The notes below the pieces were generated by a model that worked only from the letters and a program-made list of their open reading frames with translations, was not told the origin of the DNA and did no database searches. 64,000 nt of DNA from JABURQ01 sp029243145 (GTDB lineage: Bacteria; Planctomycetota; Planctomycetia; Planctomycetales; Planctomycetaceae), in contig CBFHYX010000002.1 of assembly GCA_965660145.1 (NCBI GenBank), positions 248,001 through 312,000 on the forward strand, given 5' to 3'. Below, piece by piece: positions 56,519 through 63,842 of the stretch (position 1 is its first letter; each line of letters opens with the position of its first letter). A program made the position numbers and the translations under genes.

Positions 56519-56602
56519 TCGAAGTGAGAAAAGTGCAAAAAGTTTGAAATGTATAAAAGGTAAGACAGGTCGCAAGTGCGGCCTCATCACACAGGAGAGA
56601 TC

Positions 56603-57532
56603 ATGAAAGTTAGTATTATCGGTGGAGGTGGACTGGTTGGATCGTGTGCCGGGTTCGCCCTGCAAGCGGGCGGCATCGTTCGCGACATTGCACTCGTCGA
56701 CATCAATCAGGATCTGGTTGAAGGTCAGGCACTCGATCTGCTTCACGGCAGTTCGCTATTGCACGATCAAAATATCTATGCCGGTGGCACAGAACTTGTG
56801 ACCGATAGCGATGTCGTGGTAATCACCGCGGGACTACGCCGAAAGCCCGATGAAAGTCGACTCGATTTGATCAACCGCAACGTGACTCTTTTCAAAGGCA
56901 TCTTGACTGACATCAAATCGCACGGTTTGAAAAAGGACGCCATCGTCTTTGTCGTCTCGAATCCTGTCGATGTTCTCACTTACCTTGCCATCAATGAATT
57001 GGGTCTCCCCGCCTCGCAAGTGATTGGTCTGGGAACGGTCCTCGATACAACGCGGCTGCGATCAATGTTGGCAGCTCGTTTGCAAGTTCAGCCAACACAG
57101 GTCGAAGTCACAATCTACGGAGAACACGGCGATAGCATGGTGCCGATCTGGTCGGCCGCTCAAATTGCCGGTATTCCATTGGAAAAATTTCCCGGCGTTA
57201 CTCAAAACCTGATTGCCGAAACCGAAAAGAAAACGCGTGGAAGTGGTGCCGAAGTGATCAAGAAAAAAGGAGGAGCCGGTTTCGCGGTGGGTGTTTCTAT
57301 CGCCGATGTGGTCCACTCGATTGCCTTGGACTCCAACCGGATCATGCCAGTCTCATCGTTACAAAACGGACTCTATGGCTTGCGGGATGTCTCCATCAGC
57401 GTGCCGACTGTTGTCGGTCGCACAGGCGTTCTTGGATGTGTCGAAGTCGATCTGTGGCCGAAGGAAAAGATGGCATTGCAACGCTCGGGAAGTGTCTTGC
57501 GTGAGACGCTGGATAAGGTTCTGAAGGGGTAG
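56603..57532 (+). CDS. Lactate/malate dehydrogenase family protein
   Basis: 309 aa from the ATG at 56603 (AGGAGAG upstream). NAD-binding IIGGGGLVGSCAGFAL, VSNPVDVLTYLA, GLGTVLDTTRLR and the catalytic His175 in YGEHGDSMVPIW are intact. The specificity position (Gln in lactate dehydrogenases, Arg in malate dehydrogenases) is Arg80 in TAGLRRKPDESR, which points to malate-like specificity or another substrate. In this operon a role in NADH recycling with a pathway hydroxy/keto acid is plausible. No encapsulation helix is apparent. Confidence 0.9.
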   Translation: MKVSIIGGGGLVGSCAGFALQAGGIVRDIALVDINQDLVEGQALDLLHGSSLLHDQNIYAGGTELVTDSDVVVITAGLRRKPDESRLDLINRNVTLFKGILTDIKSHGLKKDAIVFVVSNPVDVLTYLAINELGLPASQVIGLGTVLDTTRLRSMLAARLQVQPTQVEVTIYGEHGDSMVPIWSAAQIAGIPLEKFPGVTQNLIAETEKKTRGSGAEVIKKKGGAGFAVGVSIADVVHSIALDSNRIMPVSSLQNGLYGLRDVSISVPTVVGRTGVLGCVEVDLWPKEKMALQRSGSVLRETLDKVLKG

Positions 57533-57571
57533 ACTCCTCATTAATCTCCCGCTGCTGAATTGTGTAATACC

Positions 57572-58783
57572 ATGCAAAAATCTCTCGATCAAAAACTCGC
57601 CGCTATTCATGCCGATCCACACGGCTGTCGTGAGTTCATACTCGCAGACGCCAAAGACGCCGACATGGCATTTGGGATCGGTGCTCCGGGTCTCTCACCG
57701 GAAAGACATGATGGCGAGCTGAAGTACAAAACATTGGCCGAGTATCGCGACCAAATTCGGCAAATCATTAGACAAGGAGCGGTCGATATCGTCTTGATGT
57801 CGACCAGCACCAGCGAACAACTCACCATTCGCGAAAAGATGTTCGAGAACTCGCATGTCACCCCGGCTACCCGAGCCAACGATGCTACCGATGTTCACAT
57901 CCCGCGTGGCGGAAAAGTGCATTTGGAAGCAGCTCGTCCGTTTCGCACGGCCAGCATCGATCACATGCAGTGCGGGCATCTCGATTGCAACGATAACGAA
58001 CGAAGTATCGGCTCATCACTGGGACTTTATTCGGTCACGTTCAACAATCAATTAGAAACCGATCTCGAAACGCTCAAAACCTACAACGAGTTTCGAGCAG
58101 AAGCTGAACGCAAAGGCTTTCGACATTTCTTGGAAGTTTTTAATCCTAATCTTCCCAACGCGGTTTCTCCCGAGCAGACGCCTCAGTTCATTAACGATGT
58201 GATCGCTCGTACTCTTGCGGGAGTCGCTTCTGCCGGACGGCCCACCTTTCTGAAGATTGTCTACCAGGGACCGCAAGCGATGGAAGAACTCGTCCGCTTC
58301 GATCCTCATCTAATCGTCGGTATTCTGGGAGGCTCCGCTGGTACAACCTATGACGCCTTTAAGATGCTGGCCGAAGCTCAGAAATACGGAGGAAAAGTCG
58401 CCCTTTACGGCCGCAAAATCAACAACGCTGAAAACCAATTGGCGTTCATTGAATTCCTCCGACATATCGTTGATGGGACGATCTCTCCTGAAGAAGCCGT
58501 CCGCGCGTATCATGCCGTCCTCGCGAAACTTAATGTCAAACCACATCGTTCGCTTGAAGAAGATATGACACTGCAAACCAATGTGATGAGTTACGCTGGC
58601 AGCGGAAAAACCATCAGCATCCCGACTCCCTCTCAGCCACAAGCTTCAAAAAAGCCACAAGCTTCAAAAATCGAGAGTGCGAATAAACCTTCCCCACCAA
58701 ATTCGGCTCCCGACTTCTCGAAAATGTCGTCAGACGAACGTCTCGCCTATCATCGTGAACGACTCAATCGATCTTTAGGTTAA
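57572..58783 (+). CDS. Uncharacterised aldolase-like TIM-barrel protein of the BMC operon
   Basis: 403 aa from the ATG at 57572. No named family was recognised. The sequence alternates strands and helices: DIVLMSTSTSEQL, FRHFLEVFNPNLP, RPTFLKIVYQGPQAME, LIVGILGGSAGTTYDAFKML, KVALYGRKINNAENQLAF. Lys in TFLKIVY is a possible Schiff-base lysine and GGSAGTT a phosphate-binding loop, so a class I aldolase-like barrel is inferred. DHMQCGHLDC adds Cys/His residues that might bind metal. The C-terminus has a Pro/Ser/Lys linker with an internal repeat (PQASKKPQASK) and ends in an amphipathic segment (SDERLAYHRERLNRSLG). It lies 39 bp after the dehydrogenase; last gene of the operon. Confidence 0.75.
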   Translation: MQKSLDQKLAAIHADPHGCREFILADAKDADMAFGIGAPGLSPERHDGELKYKTLAEYRDQIRQIIRQGAVDIVLMSTSTSEQLTIREKMFENSHVTPATRANDATDVHIPRGGKVHLEAARPFRTASIDHMQCGHLDCNDNERSIGSSLGLYSVTFNNQLETDLETLKTYNEFRAEAERKGFRHFLEVFNPNLPNAVSPEQTPQFINDVIARTLAGVASAGRPTFLKIVYQGPQAMEELVRFDPHLIVGILGGSAGTTYDAFKMLAEAQKYGGKVALYGRKINNAENQLAFIEFLRHIVDGTISPEEAVRAYHAVLAKLNVKPHRSLEEDMTLQTNVMSYAGSGKTISIPTPSQPQASKKPQASKIESANKPSPPNSAPDFSKMSSDERLAYHRERLNRSLG

Positions 58784-58827
58784 GCCCTGCTCTTTCCGGG
58801 CTGAATTTACGTGCTTTGCGATCTCCG

Positions 58828-58844
58828 ACTCGATAGAATCGAGT
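58828..58844 (+). terminator. Hairpin after the BMC operon
   Basis: ACTCGAT-AGA-ATCGAGT is a perfect 7-bp hairpin 45 bp after the last BMC gene. There is no T-tract. A second weak stem (AGCCC/GGGCT) lies just before it. It may mark the transcript end but does not look like a standard intrinsic terminator. Confidence 0.35.
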
Positions 58845-58884
58845 GATCTGATCAGTCGTTATTATTGCCAGAAAGCACGCACCC

Positions 58885-59796
58885 ATGATTCGTCCACTGT
58901 TTCTATCCCTCATCTGTTCGATATTGCTCGCCAGTAGCTCGTCTGCCGACGAACCGATTGCACATTCCTTTTTCGTCGCCGGTCCCTCCTTCACCGGCAT
59001 CATTGATGAAGCCGGAAAAGAGTTCTGGAACTCGGGACGTGGCGGTGCGAGAGACGGCTATGTCCTCGAAAATGGCAACGTCCTTATCGCCTGGGGGAAT
59101 GAAGTGAAAGAATTCACCCGCGATCACGATGTTGTTTTCCATTACGTCAAATCGGCCGACAATAAAGAGATTGGCACAGTTCAACGTCTCGCCAATGGCA
59201 ACACACTCATCGCAGAGCTCGGTGGCAAACCACGATTACTGGAAGTCACAACGGAAGGTAAAATCGCCGTCGAATGCCCACTCCAACCGGAAACGAACAA
59301 CGCCCATATGCAAACCCGCATGGCGCGCAAGTTGAAAAGTGGCAATTATCTCGTACCACATCTCTTGGCATTCAAAGTCAAAGAGTACGCTCCCGATGGT
59401 CGAGTGCTGAAACAGTTCCCGACCGATTTACCGGAACTCGGTGGTCGTCCTGCCGAAAACTGGCCCTTCACGGCAATTCGTCTCGCGAATGGAAACACGC
59501 TCGTCAATTTAACGCACGGCAACAAAACGGTCGAAATGGACGCCAACGGAAAAGTGATCTGGAAAGTCTCGAACGACGATTTTGATGGCAAGCCGTTCGC
59601 CGATCCGTGCGGTGCCCAACGCCTGCCGAACGGCAACACAGTCATCGCCAGTTACGCGGCTAAAAAAGGGTTCAAACTGTTTGAAGTGACTCGCGACAAG
59701 AAAGTGGTCTGGGATTACTCGGGACCACATCGCGTCCATCACTTTCAAATTCTGACGACCAACGGCAAACCTTTACCCGGCACTCCACTCAAATAG
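58885..59796 (+). CDS. Secreted PQQ-like beta-propeller repeat protein
   Basis: 303 aa. Signal peptide at 1-21 (FLSLICSILLASSSSA). Repeating blades share the pattern L-x-NGN-x-L(I): VLENGNVLIAWGNEVKEF, RLANGNTLIAELG, RLANGNTLVNLTHGN and RLPNGNTVIASY, each followed by a strand ending in a charged or aromatic motif. The pattern fits WD40/PQQ-like or arylsulfotransferase-like propellers; no catalytic residues can be assigned. It lies about 100 bp after the BMC operon but has its own spacer with hairpin, so it is probably separate. Confidence 0.8.
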   Translation: MIRPLFLSLICSILLASSSSADEPIAHSFFVAGPSFTGIIDEAGKEFWNSGRGGARDGYVLENGNVLIAWGNEVKEFTRDHDVVFHYVKSADNKEIGTVQRLANGNTLIAELGGKPRLLEVTTEGKIAVECPLQPETNNAHMQTRMARKLKSGNYLVPHLLAFKVKEYAPDGRVLKQFPTDLPELGGRPAENWPFTAIRLANGNTLVNLTHGNKTVEMDANGKVIWKVSNDDFDGKPFADPCGAQRLPNGNTVIASYAAKKGFKLFEVTRDKKVVWDYSGPHRVHHFQILTTNGKPLPGTPLK

Positions 59797-59873
59797 TTTC
59801 GTATTCCGCGTGAGAATTGTGGATCGTCTTCGCCTGTCATTCTAAATGTCAATCGTTTCGTCGAGCGTACTCT

Positions 59874-61079
59874 ATGGACCCAACACAGTTTCGTAAACCG
59901 GATCGTTGGTGGTCTCCGTTGCTGAAACCGTGGCTCGTCCGTTGCTGCCGATTCGCACATACCAATTACCGCGTGAAAACTCAGAAGATGGAAGAGGTCG
60001 AAATTCGTGGCCTCGAGCATCTGCAAAAAATACTCAATGAAAACGCTGGCGTCCTGATCACTCCCAATCACTCGGCTCACGCCGATGCCGTGATCATGTA
60101 TCACACGGCGCACGAAGCGAAAACCTGCTTCTACTTCATGACCGCCTGGCAAGTGTTGGGGCTCTATACCAAATTGCGAAGTTGGTTTCTGCGAAGTCAC
60201 GGCTGCTTTAGCGTTGATCGTGAGGGAACCGATTTGCGTGCCTTCAAACAAGCCGTCGAGATCTTGCAGACCGGTCAACATCCTTTGGTCGTCTTTCCCG
60301 AAGGTGAAGTCTATCACATAAACGAACGAGTGACCCCGTTTCGCGAAGGAGCGGCGGCCATCGCACTCTCTGCGGCAAGACGATCTGATCGACTGATTTA
60401 CGCGATCCCGTGTGGATTACGATATCTCTATACCGAAGACCCGACGGAAGACCTGTTGGAGGTGATGAGCCAGCTTGAAATATCGATGCATTGGCGACCT
60501 CGTCCCGATGTCCCATTACACGAACGGATTTATCGGTTGGCCGAAGGCATCCTTTCGTTGAAAGAACTCGAATATCTGGGCGCTGCCCGAACTGGCCGCA
60601 TCCCCGAGCGCGTGCAATATCTTTCAGACGCCATCGTCAAACCCTTGGAATCGAAGTACGCCGTTGATAAGCCCAGCGACCGTATCCCCGAACGAGTCAA
60701 AGCCGTTCGACAGAAAGCCATCGAACAACTGGAAACTCTCACCGAACCGACTCCCACACGTGATGCTTGTTACCGAGACTTAGACGATCTCTACCTTGTC
60801 ACCCAGATGTTTAGCTATCCGGGAGACTACGTTGCCGAGAATCCCAGTATCGAACGAATGGCCGAGACTCTCGACAAATTCGAGGAAGACATCCTCTCGA
60901 ACAAGACCGCCACGATCCGTGGTCGACGACGGGCGGTCGTTTCCTTCGGCGAACCGATTGACGTGACGGCAATTCCGAAAAGCAAAACGGCCACCGCCGA
61001 CTTGGCTCAGCAACTCGAACAAAATGTGCAAAGTCTGTTGGATCGTGTCGCGGCGGGAAACGATTCTCTCAAACATTGA
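59874..61079 (+). CDS. 1-acylglycerol-3-phosphate acyltransferase-like (PlsC) protein
   Basis: 401 aa from the ATG at 59874. The PlsC domain occupies roughly residues 45-215. The catalytic HxxxxD motif is NHSAHAD (about 83-89) and the substrate block is FPEGEVYHINERVTPFREGAA (in part FPEGEVYHINERVTPFREG). VDREGTDLRAF is a further conserved element. An extra C-terminal half of about 190 residues is helical and charged, with no recognised domain. No obvious transmembrane helix, so peripheral membrane association is likely. Confidence 0.85.
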   Translation: MDPTQFRKPDRWWSPLLKPWLVRCCRFAHTNYRVKTQKMEEVEIRGLEHLQKILNENAGVLITPNHSAHADAVIMYHTAHEAKTCFYFMTAWQVLGLYTKLRSWFLRSHGCFSVDREGTDLRAFKQAVEILQTGQHPLVVFPEGEVYHINERVTPFREGAAAIALSAARRSDRLIYAIPCGLRYLYTEDPTEDLLEVMSQLEISMHWRPRPDVPLHERIYRLAEGILSLKELEYLGAARTGRIPERVQYLSDAIVKPLESKYAVDKPSDRIPERVKAVRQKAIEQLETLTEPTPTRDACYRDLDDLYLVTQMFSYPGDYVAENPSIERMAETLDKFEEDILSNKTATIRGRRRAVVSFGEPIDVTAIPKSKTATADLAQQLEQNVQSLLDRVAAGNDSLKH

Positions 61080-61101
61080 ACGCCCCAAGAGTCTGAACCG
61101 T

Positions 61102-61196
61102 CATACTCTTGAAATCGCTGTAACCCGTTAAGTCACGGAGGCTTTGAAGAGTCTTCAAGAGTATGGGAGAGACATATACCCATCTCATACTCTTGA
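61102..61196. repeat. CATACTCTTGA repeats forming a hairpin
   Basis: CATACTCTTGA occurs at 61102-61112 and 61186-61196, and its reverse complement at 61155-61165. The last two form an 11-bp stem with a 20-nt loop, placed 76-117 bp after the acyltransferase stop. There is no T-tract. It could act in 3'-end formation. Confidence 0.6.
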
Positions 61197-61624
61197 CGAT
61201 AACCTTGAGCAAGTCGTTGATGTGATTGAGTTTGCGACATACTGGTTGTGGAGTCCTCAAAAGAAGTGATTTACCTCAGATTGATCAACAGCTTGAGTTG
61301 AATAGAAGCGCCAAAACCAGCAGCCATCAACAGGCCGCGTGTGATGATTCAATAAGGTTCAGATTGCCAAAGATCGAATCGCCGTCAGGCGAACTCCGAA
61401 CGATAACTCTGGTAGCGAGAGTTTGGCAAGATGAGTTTGAGTGATGAACTTTTTGACGCAAATCCGCCAAGAGGCGCTGAGAAACGCAAAGCGATCCATA
61501 GCCCTCAGGCGAGCAAGTGAAGGCCGCCAGCAGAGCGAGGAAGCGAGGCCAAACGCGCTAGAAATCGCATCTCCTTCTTCACGAGGGATGAGGCAGTTCA
61601 ACCGCAGAAAAATTTACGGCTTGG

Positions 61625-61714
61625 GTGGCTGGGGCGTTAACTGCCGGTCAATTTAGAATGACGCTTAGTTGAGCCTCGGGCGAACAATGAAGTCTGATCA
61701 TCCATAGCCCCAGA
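61625..61714 (+). repeat. Interspersed element, copy A (90 bp)
   Basis: Bounded by GTGGCTGGGGC (61625-61635) and CATAGCCCCAGA (61703-61714), giving inverted CTGGGGC/GCCCCAG near both ends. The interior differs from the other two copies while the length is nearly the same. Confidence 0.6.
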
Positions 61715-61737
61715 AAATTCAGCGGGAACCTCTCTCA

Positions 61738-61825
61738 TCTGGGGCCATGTTCGTATTCAAGTGAATCGCAGACAATACAGAAAACAACTCTTTCTGGCAC
61801 GCAACCCTGATAACGCCCCAGCCAC
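61738..61825 (-). repeat. Interspersed element, copy B (88 bp, inverted)
   Basis: Same end motifs as copy A but on the minus strand: GTGGCTGGGGC is the complement of 61815-61825 and the GCCCCAGA end is at 61738-61745. The 17-mer GGGTGGCTGGGGCGTTA of copy A (61623-61639) is repeated exactly in inverse at 61811-61827. Confidence 0.6.
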
Positions 61826-61870
61826 CCGACAGGTTTCTCACGCGGCAGCGCAGAGGAATAAAAAGTGTAG

Positions 61871-61907
61871 GTCGGGTTAGTCCGAGCGAAGCGAGCCGTA
61901 ACCCGAC
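61871..61907. repeat. Inverted repeat GTCGGGTTA/TAACCCGAC
   Basis: Perfect 9-bp arms (61871-61879 and 61899-61907) around a 19-nt loop containing GAGCGAAGCGAG. This form (GTCGGGTTA...TAACCCGAC) is a common intergenic palindrome type in bacteria. Confidence 0.65.
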
Positions 61908-62136
61908 AATCTGCGTAGCACCGATCGCTTGTCTCTCGGTGTGCGCGTTTTTCATAGCCCGATCTGCGCAAGCAGTCGGGATGGTTTCGATCAACATTGC
62001 GTTCTGAGATCGCTATTTGAGCCGTGAGCGAGTTAAGGGGCTTTGAGCCGCTGGCGCGAACCAGTCGTGCCTTGGAAAGTTTTATGAACCGCGAAGAACG
62101 CAGAGATATATGAGGAAGACAACGCGATTTTGTTGT

Positions 62137-62226
62137 GTGGCTGGGGCTCTCAAAAGTTTGAAAAGATAACTCAACTCTGAATTCCCATGCAATCTTTGCA
62201 TTTCAGAACGAATGCATAGCCCCAGA
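62137..62226 (+). repeat. Interspersed element, copy C (90 bp)
   Basis: Third copy: GTGGCTGGGGC at 62137-62147 and CATAGCCCCAGA at 62215-62226, same orientation and exactly the same length as copy A. The interior is unrelated by eye to A or B. Confidence 0.6.
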
Positions 62227-62478
62227 TGAACGAAGTTGACTCACGCAGCGGCGCGGCGGCGCAGAGTAAAACAAACAACACATGCGGATCTGGGTGGCCC
62301 CGTTTGCTCGTCAAACTGTGTGTCGCAGGCTTCAAGAAGCAAACAGTGGCCTGACACAAGAATGAACGCATCACGAATGACTCAAATCAGTCGAATGGAA
62401 TTTATTAACGGGTGGCGGCGGGCGCTCTGTGAAACAGAAGCCCCCGATGAATTGTGAGTGAGGGTATTGGACCCATTA

Positions 62479-62568
62479 CATCAGGAGAACACTCATCTTC
62501 GCTAATAATCACTCATCAGAAGATTTGCGTCTGATCAGTGAAGATCAGCGGTTATTAGTGTTCCTGAT
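62479..62568. repeat. Imperfect long palindrome
   Basis: The left end ATCAGGAGAACACT and the right end AGTGTTCCTGAT are complementary apart from a 2-nt bulge. The inner TCACTCATCAGA and TCTGATCAGTG also pair. The central loop is a few bases (AGATTTGCG). About 90 bp overall. Confidence 0.55.
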
Positions 62569-62608
62569 CTTGTTCATTTCGTGTGGAGAGTTGGGCGAAA
62601 TGATTTCA

Positions 62609-62639
62609 CATGCTCACCCCGCGTTGCGGTGAGAGCATG
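62609..62639. repeat. Hairpin CATGCTCACC/GGTGAGAGCATG
   Basis: Arms at 62609-62618 and 62628-62639 pair with a 2-nt bulge around a 9-nt GC-rich loop. It resembles palindromic units often seen in intergenic DNA; no T-tract follows. Confidence 0.5.
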
Positions 62640-62800
62640 GCACCCAGCTCATCAAACGGGGTAGCGAATCCACAAGAGGCTGATAAAATACCCGTCATCA
62701 AAAAGCGGCAGGGAGGCTCCTGGCCTACAAAAACTGAACCTGCATGCCGTTCTCTTTACTCTGAAAGAGAGGACCAAGTGATGAGGGACACCTATCAGTT

Positions 62801-63730
62801 TTATCGGCCCGGTGCGAGTTTCGTGTATTGAATCTTGGCCGACTTTCGTTTTTCATCCACTAACGAATTCCAGAGTTTGATCCTCAGACGATCCAGCACG
62901 ATGGACCGTACATCCACGAACATAAAAGTTCCCGGTCGTTTGTCGGTCACCGTCATCAGATGCATGCCAAATTTCGTCTGAAACGGTTCGGTCAACTCTC
63001 CCGTTTTGAGCGGAAACAGCTTCTTCGAATAGAGTTCGGTTCGTGTGCCGCGGTACTGAGCAAATCCCAAATCGCCGCCGTTCTTTCCCGAAGGAGATTC
63101 TGACCACTTTTTAGCAGCATCGGCGAAGGTTACTTTTCCCGCTTCGATCTCGGTTTTATAGTGACTGAGTTTCTGCTTCGCGTCGGCAACTTGCTCGGCG
63201 GTCGGGTTGGCAGAAAGTTTGAAAAAAATCTGACTCGCGCGAACTTCCGTGCCATCAAACTTTTCTTTGTTGCTATCGAAATATTGTTCGATCTCTTTTT
63301 CGGTGATCAGTTGGTCGAAGTAATTCTGCCACATCGAGGCATATCGTAATCGTTTACGAAGCAGTGCGTCATTAAAACCAAGATCCTTGAGAATCATTTC
63401 CGGGTCTTCTCCCGATACCTCAATTTTCTCTTTGATCAATTGAAGCTGCTTATCAATCTGAATTGGAACAGACGGAACTTTCAAAGACTGCAAATGACGG
63501 TAGATCAATTCTCGTTCGACCAAATCCTCCAGAATTTTGGCTTTCAGAGTCTCGGGTAGTGCCGCGGGGTCTTGTCCCCGACTGCGAATTTCTAATTCGA
63601 GATCAGAATCTGTGATCGACTCGTTATTCACTTTTGCCAAAATATCGGCGTCAACACCAGACATTGTCATCGTCATGAATAATAAAGCGAGAACGAGCCA
63701 GCTAATCGGGCGAGCAACAGTAACATCCAT
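62801..63730 (-). CDS. Periplasmic peptidyl-prolyl isomerase, PpiC/SurA-like
   Basis: 309 aa. Signal peptide at 1-28 (WLVLALLFMTMTMSGVDA). The N-terminal SurA-like chaperone region (about 30-160) begins ILAKVNNESITDSDLELEI. The parvulin domain covers about 165-265: VRASQIFFKL, FADAAKKWSESPSGKNGGDLGF (in part SESPSGKNGGDLGF), LKTGELTEPFQTKFGMHLMTV. Folding of outer-membrane or secreted proteins is the usual role. The 3' end faces the repeat-rich region; upstream on the same strand is slyX. Confidence 0.93.
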   Translation of the reverse strand: MDVTVARPISWLVLALLFMTMTMSGVDADILAKVNNESITDSDLELEIRSRGQDPAALPETLKAKILEDLVERELIYRHLQSLKVPSVPIQIDKQLQLIKEKIEVSGEDPEMILKDLGFNDALLRKRLRYASMWQNYFDQLITEKEIEQYFDSNKEKFDGTEVRASQIFFKLSANPTAEQVADAKQKLSHYKTEIEAGKVTFADAAKKWSESPSGKNGGDLGFAQYRGTRTELYSKKLFPLKTGELTEPFQTKFGMHLMTVTDKRPGTFMFVDVRSIVLDRLRIKLWNSLVDEKRKSAKIQYTKLAPGR

Positions 63731-63842
63731 GTGAGAACTCGACTTCAGAAGTGTTGTGCGTGTATGAATTGAGATCGTGTTTTAGAATAACCGACTCGAG
63801 TGCGGAGATCGAGACGAATCGTGTTCTTCTCGGCTCCAGCCA

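Larger units (their letters stand above)
61080..62800. other. 1.7-kb gene-free region rich in small repeats
   Basis: No supported coding sequence on either strand. Open frames are short and lack start signals or family resemblance. The DNA holds several inverted repeats, three copies of an 88-90 bp element and AGCGCAGAGG/CGCAGAG-type words typical of bacterial interspersed repeats. It looks like an intergenic island where small non-coding elements have accumulated, or remains of a decayed gene. Confidence 0.75.

Noticed and set aside
61226..61656. Short plus-strand open frames in the repeat-rich island
   Set aside because: No start signals, no recognisable domains, and they run through repeat sequence.
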